DNA of 64,000 bases from Rhodococcus tukisamuensis NBRC 100609 (GTDB lineage Bacteria; Actinomycetota; Actinomycetes; Mycobacteriales; Mycobacteriaceae): assembly GCF_001894985.1 (NCBI RefSeq), contig NZ_BCXG01000003.1, positions 248,001 to 312,000 on the forward strand. The letters are read 5' to 3'. Under the pieces are notes generated by a model. The model worked only from the letters and a program-made list of their open reading frames with translations, did no database searches and was not told where the DNA came from. The position numbers and the translations under genes are program-made. Shown piece after piece: positions 54,235 through 62,696 of the stretch (the stretch's first letter is position 1; every line of letters starts with the position of its first letter).

Positions 54235-55430
54235 TTGGCGGGCCCCCGTCCTGACCAGGACCACGCGTAGGCGTCGTCCTCACAGGCCAGCGCGCCCTCC
54301 CCCAGCTCGAGCGGACGGAAGGTGTCGACCATGACCGCAAGCTCGTCGAAGAACTCGACGCCGATGCTGCGCTCGTACGCGCCCGGCTGCGGGCCGTGCG
54401 CGTGACCGCCGGGGTGGATCGAGATCGAGCCCTGGCCGATGCCCGAGCCCTTGCGGGCCTCGTAGTCGCCGCCGACGTAGAACATGATCTCGTCGGAGTC
54501 CACGTTGGAGTGGTAGTACGGCACCGGGATCGACAGCGGGTGGTAGTCGACCTTGCGCGGCACGAAGTTGCAGATGACGAAGTTGTCGCCCTCGAACGCC
54601 TGATGCGCCGGCGGCGGCTGGTGCACGCGACCGGTGATGGGCTCGTAGTCGGAGATGTTGAACGTGTACGGGTACAGGCAGCCGTCCCAGCCGACGACGT
54701 CGAACGGGTGCGTCGGGTAGACCATCCGGGTGCCGACGATGCCCCGGGAGGTGCGGTGCTTGACCAGGACCTCCACGTCGGTGCCCTCGGCCAGCAGGGG
54801 CGCCGCGGGGCCGTGCAGGTCACGCTCGCAGAACGGGGCGTTCTCGAGCAGCTGACCGAACCGGGAGAGGTACCGCTTGGGCGGCACGATGTGACTGTTC
54901 GCCTCGATGGCGTAGGCACGCAAGGCCTTCTCGCCCTTCGGGATCCAGCGGTGGGTGGTGGCCCGCGGGATCAGCACGTAGTCGCCTTCGCGGGCTTCGA
55001 GCACGCCGAAGACGGTCTCGACGGTCGCCTCACCGGATTCGACGTAGACCATCTCGTCGCCGATCGAGTTGCGGTAGAGCGGCGACTCATTCGCCGCGAC
55101 CACGTACGACAGGCGCACGTCGGCGTTGCCGAGGATCAGCCGGCGACCGGTCACGACATCGGTCTCGGCCCAGGTCTCCTCCGGGAAGAGGTCGTGGAGC
55201 TTGAGGTGACGCGGCTTGAGCGGGTGGTTCGGGGTGGTGCTCTGGTCCCGCAGTTCCCACACCGTCGCGTCGACGATGGCCGACGGAATCTCGCGGTGGT
55301 AGAGCAGCGAGGAGTCCGAGGAGAAGCCCTCCTCTCCCATCAGCTCCTCGAAGTAGAGGGCTCCTGCGTCGTCCCGGTGCTGGGTGTGACGCTTCGGCGG
55401 AACATTGCCGAGCTGCCGATAGAACGCCAT
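54231..55430 (-). CDS. hmgA: Homogentisate 1,2-dioxygenase HmgA
   Basis: A 399-residue non-heme iron dioxygenase opening the homogentisate ring to maleylacetoacetate. Markers are MAFYRQLGNVPPKRHTQHR at the start, SPLYRNSIGDEMVYVESGEATVETVFGVLEAREGDYVLIPRATTHRW (cupin), NFVPRKVDYHPLSIPVPYYHSNVDSDEIMFYVGGDYEARKG (iron His/Glu) and HPGGHAHGPQPGAYE. GGAGG precedes the ATG at 55430. It heads the operon hmgA-unknown-fahA-scoA-scoB. A TTAGT-N10-ACTAA dyad lies 127-146 bases upstream and is shared with the MarR gene promoter. Confidence 0.94.
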   Translation of the reverse strand: MAFYRQLGNVPPKRHTQHRDDAGALYFEELMGEEGFSSDSSLLYHREIPSAIVDATVWELRDQSTTPNHPLKPRHLKLHDLFPEETWAETDVVTGRRLILGNADVRLSYVVAANESPLYRNSIGDEMVYVESGEATVETVFGVLEAREGDYVLIPRATTHRWIPKGEKALRAYAIEANSHIVPPKRYLSRFGQLLENAPFCERDLHGPAAPLLAEGTDVEVLVKHRTSRGIVGTRMVYPTHPFDVVGWDGCLYPYTFNISDYEPITGRVHQPPPAHQAFEGDNFVICNFVPRKVDYHPLSIPVPYYHSNVDSDEIMFYVGGDYEARKGSGIGQGSISIHPGGHAHGPQPGAYERSIGVEFFDELAVMVDTFRPLELGEGALACEDDAYAWSWSGRGPAK

Positions 55431-55556
55431 GGCCGGCCTCCTGTGTCGTCGTGCCCCGGTCGAACCGAGGTGGGTGGTCGTCACGTCGGCGGAGCCGCGA
55501 CGCGAGCGGCGCCCGCCGGTCTCAGGGCGAGCGATGCTCGCAGATTCCCACCGAAG

Positions 55557-55576
55557 TTAGTAAACAGATTAACTAA
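55557..55576. promoter_or_regulatory. Candidate MarR operator upstream of hmgA
   Basis: TTAGT-N10-ACTAA (55557-55576), in an AT-rich patch, 127 bases before the hmgA start. A near copy, TTAGT-N10-ACTAT, lies at 56337-56356 upstream of the MarR gene. The shared spacing suggests a common regulator. Confidence 0.6.
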
Positions 55577-55654
55577 TTCGCCGGCATGGGCGCAACCATC
55601 GGACCGATCCAATTTTCGGAATGCGACCGGACCCGGGCGCCGGGCCGGGAAGCG

Positions 55655-56245
55655 TCAGTTCCGTCCGCGGACGTCGAACTGGCTACGGTTGGTGATCAAC
55701 TTGTCCAGCAACATCACGAGAATGTGCTGCTCAGCCTCGGTGAGCACGCTCGCCCACGCGTACTCGCGCTCGTTGTGCTCCCGGTAGGTCTCGGCCATCT
55801 CCCGCCGGCCCTTGTCGGTGAGGGACAGCTGCACCGACCGACCGTCCCGCTCGTCCGGCGCCCGGTCCAGCAGACCGCTCGCGACCAGCGACTTCGTCAG
55901 GTTCGAGACGGCAGCGCGACTCATCCCGGTGAGGCCGGCCGCGGTCTTGGACTCGATCGGACCCGCCAGCCAGGTCACGAACAACAGCCGGAACGCGGAC
56001 CATGACAACCCCCTGGGCCGGTGCACCGAGGACTCCAGGTCGTAGGTGACCACGTTCGCGGCGCGATTGAGGGTGAGCAGGACCTGCGTCGCCAGCTGGT
56101 GACTGGACCCGTACTCGGTGCTCAGCCGCTGGTTGGCGAGGTCGATGAACGACCAGAAGTCGAGCGGGCCGGGCGCGGCCTCGGCCGGCTCCCGGGCCTC
56201 CGTCGCGCCGCCCTGGTCCCTCGTCACACCTTCGCCCCTGGTCAT
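55655..56245 (-). CDS. MarR-family regulator
   Basis: A 196-residue MarR protein: SWSAFRLLFVTWLAGPIESKTAAGLTGMSRAAVSNLTKSLVASGLLDRAPDERDGRSVQLSLTDKGRREM is the winged helix with the DERD wing. The N-terminal ~50 residues are an extension of low complexity. GAGGGTGG before the ATG at 56245 fixes the start; the longer frame has no similarity. It lies upstream of hmgA in the same direction, 224 bases away, with paired dyads at both promoters, so it probably controls homogentisate catabolism and itself. Confidence 0.9.
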   Translation of the reverse strand: MTRGEGVTRDQGGATEAREPAEAAPGPLDFWSFIDLANQRLSTEYGSSHQLATQVLLTLNRAANVVTYDLESSVHRPRGLSWSAFRLLFVTWLAGPIESKTAAGLTGMSRAAVSNLTKSLVASGLLDRAPDERDGRSVQLSLTDKGRREMAETYREHNEREYAWASVLTEAEQHILVMLLDKLITNRSQFDVRGRN

Positions 56246-56336
56246 CAGTCCACCCTCTCGCGGCCACCCTATCGCGGCGCAACCCCCGGCCCGCACGGCT
56301 CGTGCGGCGTCCGCAAGTGTGTGCCATCGCGAACAT

Positions 56337-56356
56337 TTAGTATATCCCTGAACTAT
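56337..56356. promoter_or_regulatory. Candidate MarR operator upstream of the marR gene
   Basis: TTAGT-N10-ACTAT lies 92-111 bases before the MarR start and matches the hmgA site in both half-sites except the last base. The 290 bases between the MarR and IclR starts otherwise show no gene. Confidence 0.6.
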
Positions 56357-56535
56357 TTCCCTGGTCGGTAACCCGGCCAGGCGCCGCGGCCGGGGATTTC
56401 CACGAGCCGCCCACCCGGACCGCGGCACAGACTGTGCCGCAAGGGGTTATTCGCCCCGGCTACTGTCTGCACACAGGACTTCCCCTCGAATTCCGCCTCG
56501 ACAACGAGCGCGGACGAAACCCCGACAGGATGAAC

Positions 56536-57219
56536 ATGAGCACCCTGCAGACCCTCGATCGTGGGCTGCGCGCGCTCGACATCGTCGCCCAGGCGCCCGC
56601 CGGAATCTCGGTCGCGGACCTGGCGAAGGAGCTCGACGTGCATCGGGCGATCTGCTATCGGATCGTCGCCACCCTGGAGGCGCATGCACTCGTAACCCGC
56701 GCCGAAGACGGCCGCATTCGGCTCGGGGTGGGCGCCGCGGTGCTCGCCTCCCGCTTCGAGCCGCAGTTCGCCCGCGACGTCCAACCGCTGCTCCGCGCCC
56801 TCGCGAACGAGACGCGGGCGACCGCCTTCGTCTCCGTCGCAGAAGCCGCGGACTGCGTGGTCATCATGGTCGCCGAACCCGAGGGCACCCTGCTGAAGGT
56901 CGGCTACCGCGTCGGCAGCCGGCATCCCCTCGACCAGGGCGCCGCTGGAATCGCGATCCTTGCGATGCGGCCTGAACAGCCCCGCGACTCGGACGCCGTG
57001 CGGCAGGCGCGCGCCGACGGCTTCAGCCTCACCCGTGGCCAGCTCGAACACGGCGCCGTGGGTATCGCGGCCGGAATCGTGCTGCCCGCCAACCTCGCCG
57101 CCACCGCCGGGTTCGAGCGCAGCGTCGGCGTCGTCGCGATCGACGGCCTCGACACCGACCAGGCCGCCGTGGCCGTGCAGCGGACCGCGCGGCGACTCGC
57201 GGTACTGGTGGCCGTCTGA
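56536..57219 (+). CDS. IclR-family regulator
   Basis: A 227-residue IclR protein: the N-terminal HTH (LQTLDRGLRALDIVAQAPAGISVADLAKELDVHRAICYRIVATLEAHALV) and the effector domain (FVSVAEAADCVVIMVAEPEG, HPLDQGAAGIAIL, VGIAAGIVLPANL). It is shorter than the usual ~250. The ATG at 56536 has AGGA 5 bases upstream; an in-frame ATG at 56530 is also possible. It lies just upstream of the P450 fusion gene on the same strand, separated by a terminator, and may control it. Confidence 0.9.
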   Translation: MSTLQTLDRGLRALDIVAQAPAGISVADLAKELDVHRAICYRIVATLEAHALVTRAEDGRIRLGVGAAVLASRFEPQFARDVQPLLRALANETRATAFVSVAEAADCVVIMVAEPEGTLLKVGYRVGSRHPLDQGAAGIAILAMRPEQPRDSDAVRQARADGFSLTRGQLEHGAVGIAAGIVLPANLAATAGFERSVGVVAIDGLDTDQAAVAVQRTARRLAVLVAV

Positions 57220-57247
57220 TCCCGACCGCCTGAGCAGACACGACCGC

Positions 57248-57277
57248 AGGCCGGCGCCCCACTGGGGGCGTCGGCCT
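57248..57277 (+). terminator. Terminator after the IclR gene
   Basis: AGGCCGGCGCCCC (57248-57260) and GGGGCGTCGGCCT (57265-57277) form a 13-base stem (one G-T pair) with loop ACTG, followed by TCTTCGTC. It separates the IclR gene from the P450 gene. Confidence 0.8.
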
Positions 57278-57388
57278 TCTTCGTCTGCCGCGCACGCCCT
57301 CGCCGCGCAAACCGGGAGTCGCGGACCAGCCCGTTCGGGCCGCTGAGCGGGGCCGCCTTGACCCCGAATGTGACCGCGCTTACTCTGT

Positions 57389-57399
57389 GCGAAGTTCGC
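57389..57399. promoter_or_regulatory. GCGAA-G-TTCGC dyad in the P450 fusion promoter
   Basis: A perfect 5-base inverted repeat around one base, 67-77 bases upstream of the P450 fusion start, in a promoter region with AT-rich stretches (57420-57440). It could be an IclR operator; there is no second copy to support it. Confidence 0.35.
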
Positions 57400-57465
57400 T
57401 CACCGATACAGGATGTGCGCTATTAGTAACTTTGCAGTTCAAGACAGTTCGGAGAAGTCAAAGTC

Positions 57466-59772
57466 ATGAGCCTGTGCCCGATCGACCACACCGCCCTGCA
57501 GAACACGGGGTGCCCGGTTTCCGCGAATGCCGCCGCCTTCGACCCGTTCGAGGGCCCGTACCAGGTGGACCCTGCCGCGTCGCTGCGCTGGTCGCGCGAC
57601 GAGGAGCCGGTGTTCTTCAGCCCCGAAACCGGCTACTGGGTGGTCACCCGGTACGAGGACGTCAAGGCCGTGTTCCGCGACAACATCCTGTTCTCGCCGT
57701 CGATCGCACTCGAGAAGATCACCCCGGTATCCGACGAGGCGACGGCGACGCTCGCGAAGTACGACTACGCGATGTCACGCACCCTCGTGAACGAGGACGA
57801 GCCCGCACACATGCCGCGCCGGCGGGTGCTCATGGACCCGTTCACCCCCAAGGAACTCGTCCACCACGAGCCGATGGTGCGGCGCCTCACCCGCGAGTAC
57901 GTGGACCGCTTCGTCGAGACCGGCCGCGCCGACCTGGTCGACGAGATGCTCTGGGAGGTCCCCCTCACCGTCGCCCTGCACTTCCTCGGGGTGCCCGAGG
58001 AGGACATGGACGAGCTGCGCAAGTACTCCATCGCGCACACCGTCAACACGTGGGGCCGGCCCGCACCCGAGCAGCAGGTCGCGGTCGCCGAGGCGGTCGG
58101 CAAGTTCTGGCAGTACGCCGGCCAGGTTCTCGAGAAGATGCGCAGGGACCCGTCGGGCCACGGCTGGATGCCGTTCGGCATCCGCATGCAGCAGGAGCAG
58201 CCTGATGTCGTCACCGACTCCTATCTGCACTCGATGATGATGGCGGGAATCGTTGCGGCACACGAGACCACGGCCAACGCGTCGGCCAACGCCTTCCGTC
58301 TGCTGCTCGAGAACCGCGGCGTCTGGGAGGAGATCTGCGCCGATCCGAGCCTGATCCCCAATGCCGTCGAGGAGTGCCTGCGCCATTCGGGTTCGGTGGC
58401 AGCCTGGCGCCGTCTGGTCACCGCCGACACCACGATCGGCGGGATCGACATCCCAGAGGGCTCGAAGCTGCTGATCGTCACGTCGTCCGCGAACCACGAC
58501 GAGCGGCACTTCGACAACGGCGACGAATTCGACATCCGCCGCGAGAACTCCAGCGACCACCTCACTTTCGGCTACGGAAGCCACCAGTGCCTGGGCAAGA
58601 ACCTCGCCCGCATGGAGATGCAGATCTTCCTCGAGGAGTTCACCAAGCGTCTGCCGCACATGGAGCTCGTGCCGAACCAGGAGTTCACCTACCTGCCCAA
58701 CACCTCGTTCCGTGGACCGGACCACGTTCTGGTGCAGTGGGATCCGGCGAAGAACCCGGAGCGCACCGATCCGTCGATCCTCGACAACCGCCAGCCGGTC
58801 AAAATCGGCGAACCGTCCAAGACCAACCTCGCCCGGACCGTCACCGTCGACGCGATCACCCCGGCCGCCGACGGCGTCGTGCGCGTGACCCTGTCGGATC
58901 CGTCGGGCAAGGCGCTGCCGAAGTGGACCCCGGGTTCGCACATCGACGTCGACCTCGGCGACCTGTCCCGGCAGTACTCGCTGTGCGGCGACCCGAACGA
59001 CCTGTCCACGTACGAGATCGCGGTCCTCGAGGAGCCCGAGAGCCGCGGCGGTTCGCGCTACGTGCACCGCACTCTCGAGGCCGGCCACACCCTGAGGATG
59101 CGCGGTCCGCGCAACCACTTCAAGCTCGATCCCGACGCCGAGCGTTACGTGTTCATCGCCGGCGGCATCGGCGTCACACCGATCACCGCGATGGCCGACC
59201 ACGCGAAGGCCGTCGGCCGGGACTACGAGATCCATTACTGCGGACGCGATGTCGCGACGATGGCACTGCTCGACCGGCTGACCGCCGACCACGGCGACCG
59301 TCTCACCGTGCACGCGAGCGCCGCCGGCAACCGCCTCGACATCCCGGCCCTGCTCGCGACGCCGGTGGACGGCACCCAGATCTACTCGTGCGGGCCCGAA
59401 CGCCTGCTGTCCGCCCTCGAGGAGGCCTGCGCGCACTGGCCCGAGGACTCGCTGCATGTCGAGCACTTCACCTCAAATCTCGCGACCCTGGACCCGGCCA
59501 ACGAGCACTCCTTCGAGGTGGAGCTCCGCGACTCGGGTCTGACCATCCAGGTCGCTGCCGACCAGACGGTGCTCGACGCCCTGCGGGCGTCGAACATCGA
59601 CATCCAGAGCGACTGCGAGGAGGGACTGTGCGGATCGTGCGAAGCCCCCGTCCTCGACGGCGAGGTGGATCACCGCGACATGGTGCTCACCAAAGCCGAA
59701 CGGGCTCAGAACAAGTCGATGATGACCTGCTGCTCCCGCGCGTGTGGCACAAAGGTCACCCTCGCGCTCTGA
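57466..59772 (+). CDS. Self-sufficient CYP116B-type P450 (P450-FMN reductase-ferredoxin fusion)
   Basis: A 768-residue natural fusion of the P450RhF/CYP116B class that needs only O2 and NAD(P)H. Residues about 1-430 are P450: I-helix GIVAAHETTANAS, EECLRHSGSVAAWRRL, and the heme loop FGYGSHQCLGKNLAR with Cys 375. Residues about 445-665 are a phthalate-dioxygenase-reductase-like domain: RQYSLCGDP (FMN) and IAGGIGVTPITAM (NADH). Residues about 675-768 hold a plant-type 2Fe-2S ferredoxin with Cys 717, 722, 725 and a fourth in MTCCSRACG. Homologues hydroxylate or O-dealkylate aromatics and thiocarbamates; the substrate here is unknown. Downstream lies an MHS permease. Confidence 0.95.
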   Translation: MSLCPIDHTALQNTGCPVSANAAAFDPFEGPYQVDPAASLRWSRDEEPVFFSPETGYWVVTRYEDVKAVFRDNILFSPSIALEKITPVSDEATATLAKYDYAMSRTLVNEDEPAHMPRRRVLMDPFTPKELVHHEPMVRRLTREYVDRFVETGRADLVDEMLWEVPLTVALHFLGVPEEDMDELRKYSIAHTVNTWGRPAPEQQVAVAEAVGKFWQYAGQVLEKMRRDPSGHGWMPFGIRMQQEQPDVVTDSYLHSMMMAGIVAAHETTANASANAFRLLLENRGVWEEICADPSLIPNAVEECLRHSGSVAAWRRLVTADTTIGGIDIPEGSKLLIVTSSANHDERHFDNGDEFDIRRENSSDHLTFGYGSHQCLGKNLARMEMQIFLEEFTKRLPHMELVPNQEFTYLPNTSFRGPDHVLVQWDPAKNPERTDPSILDNRQPVKIGEPSKTNLARTVTVDAITPAADGVVRVTLSDPSGKALPKWTPGSHIDVDLGDLSRQYSLCGDPNDLSTYEIAVLEEPESRGGSRYVHRTLEAGHTLRMRGPRNHFKLDPDAERYVFIAGGIGVTPITAMADHAKAVGRDYEIHYCGRDVATMALLDRLTADHGDRLTVHASAAGNRLDIPALLATPVDGTQIYSCGPERLLSALEEACAHWPEDSLHVEHFTSNLATLDPANEHSFEVELRDSGLTIQVAADQTVLDALRASNIDIQSDCEEGLCGSCEAPVLDGEVDHRDMVLTKAERAQNKSMMTCCSRACGTKVTLAL

Positions 59773-59811
59773 CCCACCTCCCCTCCTCTTCAGCACCCGA
59801 AAGGATCCATC

Positions 59812-61161
59812 ATGGGATCACCGACCGTCATCGAGCCCGCTGTGCCCCCGGGCTCACCTGTGAGTGACCAGCCGTCCAAGTCCAGCTTCAAGCGCGTACT
59901 CACCGGCAGCATGGCCGGCGCAGTGCTCGAGTGGTACGACTTCGCCATCTACGGCATTCTCGCCGCGACAGTCCTCGGACCGCTGTTCTTCCCCGGCGAG
60001 GACGGCATCACGAAGTTGCTGCTGGCGCTGGCCACCCAGGGCCTGGGCTTCGTCGCACGCCCGCTGGGCGGCGTCGTCTTCGGCCATCTCGGCGACAAGT
60101 ACGGCCGCAAGCCGATGCTCGTCACGACGTTCATCTTGCTGGGCACCGCGACCGCCGCCATCGGCCTGCTGCCGACCTATGACCAGATCGGCATCTGGGC
60201 CACCGTCCTGCTCGTCGTGCTGCGCATGATCCAGGGCTTCGCGCTCGGCGGCGAGTTCGGCGCCGCGGTGCTGCTGGTCAGCGAGTACGGCGAACCGAAG
60301 AGGCGCGGCTTCTGGGCGTCGTGGCCGCAGGCCGGCGCGCCGATGGGCACGGTCCTCGCGACCGTCGTCGTCTCGGTCCTCGCGTTCTTCCTCGCGGACG
60401 ACGCGTTCGACCAGTGGGGCTGGCGCGTCGCCTTCCTGTTCGCGATCCCGCTGCTGATCGTCGGCTTCTGGGTGCGCCGCGGCGTGGAGGAGTCGCCGGT
60501 CTTCAAGGCCGCGCAGGAGCAGGCCGCCAGGGCGCCGCAGGTGGAGGAGCGCTCGAGCATCCTCGAGGCACTGTCTCGGCCGCGTGCCGTGCTCACCGGC
60601 CTCGGCATGCGCCTCGGCGAGAACATCGCGTTCTACGTCTACACCGTGTTCGTGATCGCCTACGCCACCACGTATTTCGACTTCCATCGCGGCGACGTCA
60701 TCATGGCCGTCACGTTCGCCTCCCTGTTCCAGTTCGTCGGCATGATCGGCGGCGGCGCGTGGTCCGACCGGGTGGGCCGCAGGACCGCGATGCTGGTCCC
60801 CGCGGTCATCCTCGTGGTGTGGGCACCGGTGTTCTTCTGGCTGGTCCAGCTCGAGAGCCTGCCCATGCTGTGGCTGGGTGTGTGCGTGGGTGCGTTCTTC
60901 CACGGCATGCTCGCCGGCCCCGAGGCAGCTTGGATCACGGAGCTGTTCCCGACCCGCTACCGCTACGCCGGATCGTCGCTTGTTTTCCAGGGCTCGTCGA
61001 TCATCGCCGGTGCCCCCGCGCCGTTCATCGCGGTCTGGCTGATCGACAACTACGGCGTCGGTATGGTGGTCGGCTACCTGGTGGTCACCATGTCGATCAC
61101 CGTGATCGCCCTACTGCTGAGCCGCGAGACCAAGGGCGTCGATCTCGACGAGATCGCCTGA
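59812..61161 (+). CDS. MHS-family MFS permease
   Basis: A 449-residue 12-helix transporter of the metabolite:H+ symporter group: LTGSMAGAVLEWYDFAIYG at the start, GHLGDKYGRKPMLVTTF and RMIQGFALGGEFGAAVLLVSEY are signatures. Such permeases import aromatic acids, shikimate, betaine and similar. It follows the P450 fusion by 39 bases and probably imports its substrate. A strong terminator follows. Confidence 0.92.
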   Translation: MGSPTVIEPAVPPGSPVSDQPSKSSFKRVLTGSMAGAVLEWYDFAIYGILAATVLGPLFFPGEDGITKLLLALATQGLGFVARPLGGVVFGHLGDKYGRKPMLVTTFILLGTATAAIGLLPTYDQIGIWATVLLVVLRMIQGFALGGEFGAAVLLVSEYGEPKRRGFWASWPQAGAPMGTVLATVVVSVLAFFLADDAFDQWGWRVAFLFAIPLLIVGFWVRRGVEESPVFKAAQEQAARAPQVEERSSILEALSRPRAVLTGLGMRLGENIAFYVYTVFVIAYATTYFDFHRGDVIMAVTFASLFQFVGMIGGGAWSDRVGRRTAMLVPAVILVVWAPVFFWLVQLESLPMLWLGVCVGAFFHGMLAGPEAAWITELFPTRYRYAGSSLVFQGSSIIAGAPAPFIAVWLIDNYGVGMVVGYLVVTMSITVIALLLSRETKGVDLDEIA

Positions 61162-61201
61162 CCGCGACGGCTCGGTCCGACGGGCCGTGGCCGCCGCGGA
61201 C

Positions 61202-61249
61202 ACCAGACAGCGCCGGCACCCCGAGGACGGGGTGCCGGCGCTGTCTGGT
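61202..61249 (+). terminator. Strong intrinsic terminator after the MHS permease
   Basis: A 21-base perfect stem (61202-61222 and 61229-61249; ACCAGACAGCGCCGGC begins the left arm) with loop GAGGAC, followed by TTTGTCG. It also closes the opposite strand, whose NTF2-fold gene ends at 61295. Confidence 0.9.
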
Positions 61250-61294
61250 TTGTCGGGGAGGTGGTGCGTCGAGTGTGGTCGTGGACCGCGGCCC

Positions 61295-61780
61295 TCAGGG
61301 CTGCCGGGTGAAGACCGGGTCCTCGGAGGACCGTCGCGACCGCACCCAGGCGGGGTCGAGGACGTCCTCGACCGGTTCCGTCACCGACTCGTCGAACACG
61401 ACGATCCGGTCGGCGATCCGCCACTTTCCGTCGCGGCGCTCGAAACGGTCGACGTAGCGGCACTTGATGGTCGCCCGGGCCTGACGCCCGTCCGGGCCCG
61501 GATCCTGACGCAGGTAGCACAGGCAGTACGACTCCACGTTCGCCACGTCGCCGACGAGGTCGACGAGCACGTTGGTGACGAAGTGCATCGACGAGTCGAT
61601 CGTGCGGTGCCGCACCTTCATGTCCGCGATCAGTCCCTCGACGGTCCCGACGTAGCCGCCGTGGTTGTCGATCGCATCCGAGAAGTAGCAGTCCGCGACG
61701 GCGTCGAAATCCTTGCGGTCCACCGCACGCGCGTAGCGGTGGAGGACCTCGGTGATCTCCAGCTTGTCGGTCAGTGACAC
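61295..61780 (-). CDS. NTF2-fold (SnoaL-like) protein
   Basis: A 161-residue SnoaL_4-like protein: KLEITEVLHRYARAVDRKDFDAVADCYFSDAIDNHGGYVG with the typical N-terminal helices, then HRTIDSSMHFVTNVLVDLVGDVANVESYCLCYL and RYVDRFERRDGKWRIADRIVVFDESVTEPV. Two GTG starts are possible: 61807, overlapping the SDR stop, and 61780, which has GGAGGAG 9 bases upstream and is preferred. It is co-transcribed with the SDR upstream. Its role may be a dehydratase, isomerase or dioxygenase partner; unknown. Confidence 0.85.
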   Translation of the reverse strand: MSLTDKLEITEVLHRYARAVDRKDFDAVADCYFSDAIDNHGGYVGTVEGLIADMKVRHRTIDSSMHFVTNVLVDLVGDVANVESYCLCYLRQDPGPDGRQARATIKCRYVDRFERRDGKWRIADRIVVFDESVTEPVEDVLDPAWVRSRRSSEDPVFTRQP

Positions 61781-61803
61781 GGTGGCACTCTCCTCCGGGT
61801 CGC

Positions 61804-62613
61804 TCACGCGTCGCCGCGCTCGCGCAGGTCGCTGAGGATCCTGTGGTAGATGCCGCCGGACGTCAGGCCTCCGTCGACGACGATCTCCGTCCCGGTGATG
61901 TACGTCGAGCTGTCCGAGAGCAGGAAGAGCACGGTGTCCGCGATCTCGTTCGGGTCCGCCACCCGGCCTGCGGGGACCCCGCGCAGGCTCTCCTCCACGA
62001 ACGCGGAGGAACCGGAGTTCAGCAGCGGGGTCTCCACCAGGCCCGGGTGGATCGAGTTGACGCGGATGCCCAGGTCGGCGAATTCGAGGGCGGCCGTCTT
62101 GGACAGCCCGCGCACGCCCCACTTGCTGGCCGCGTAGCCGGCGGCGAAGTAGCCGAGGAGTCCGGAGATCGACGAGACGTTCACGATCGATCCGCCGCCG
62201 GCCCGGGCCATCAGCGGCGCCAGCGCCCTCATCCCGTAGAACACGCTCGACAGGTTGACGTCCATCACCCGGCGCCAGTCCTCGTCGGTGGTGTCGAGGA
62301 TCCCGAATCGGTGGCTGACGCCGGCATTGTTGACCAGGCCGTCGAGCCGGCCGTCGCGCTGCTCGACCTCGTCGACGAACCGGGCCCACGCGGCCGGATC
62401 GGTCACGTCCAGTTCCACGAATCGGGCCGAACCACCCGCGGCCTCGATCTCACGGGCCACCGCCGAGCCGCTCTCCGCCGAGATGTCCGCGACCCACACG
62501 GTCGCGCCCTTTGCGGCCAGCGCGAGCGCCTCGACCCGGCCCATGCCGCTGCCCGCACCCGTGACGACCGCGACCCGGCCGTCGAACGCGCGATCGGAAA
62601 CTTCTGTCTTCAC
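61804..62613 (-). CDS. SDR oxidoreductase
   Basis: A 269-residue classical SDR: VVTGAGSGMGRVEAL (cofactor), DGLVNNAGVSHRF, VNVSSISGLLGYFAAGYAASKWGVRG (Ser, Tyr and Lys), and closing YITGTEIVVDGGLTSGG. The GTG at 62613 has AAGGAA upstream; a longer frame belongs to the neighbour's coding sequence. It is separated from the upstream MFS by a terminator and pairs with the NTF2-fold gene. Probably oxidises an alcohol in the locus; substrate unknown. Confidence 0.88.
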   Translation of the reverse strand: MKTEVSDRAFDGRVAVVTGAGSGMGRVEALALAAKGATVWVADISAESGSAVAREIEAAGGSARFVELDVTDPAAWARFVDEVEQRDGRLDGLVNNAGVSHRFGILDTTDEDWRRVMDVNLSSVFYGMRALAPLMARAGGGSIVNVSSISGLLGYFAAGYAASKWGVRGLSKTAALEFADLGIRVNSIHPGLVETPLLNSGSSAFVEESLRGVPAGRVADPNEIADTVLFLLSDSSTYITGTEIVVDGGLTSGGIYHRILSDLRERGDA

Positions 62614-62651
62614 TGCAAATTCCTTCGAATGTAGGTGTCCGGATACGCAAA

Positions 62652-62688
62652 AGGCCGGGTGGGCACGTAGTTCCTGCCCACCCGGCCT
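62652..62688 (-). terminator. Intrinsic terminator after the second MHS permease
   Basis: Read on the minus strand, AGGCCGGGTGGGCA and TGCCCACCCGGCCT form a perfect 14-base stem around a 9-base loop, followed by TTTTGCG. It ends the permease transcript (stop at 62697) just before the SDR gene. Confidence 0.92.
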
Positions 62689-62696
62689 GGGGACGA

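Noticed and set aside
61808-62389. Extension of the NTF2-fold gene at 61295 into a 364-residue protein
   Set aside because: The added part is a shadow of the SDR gene; start codons at 61807 or 61780 fit the fold.
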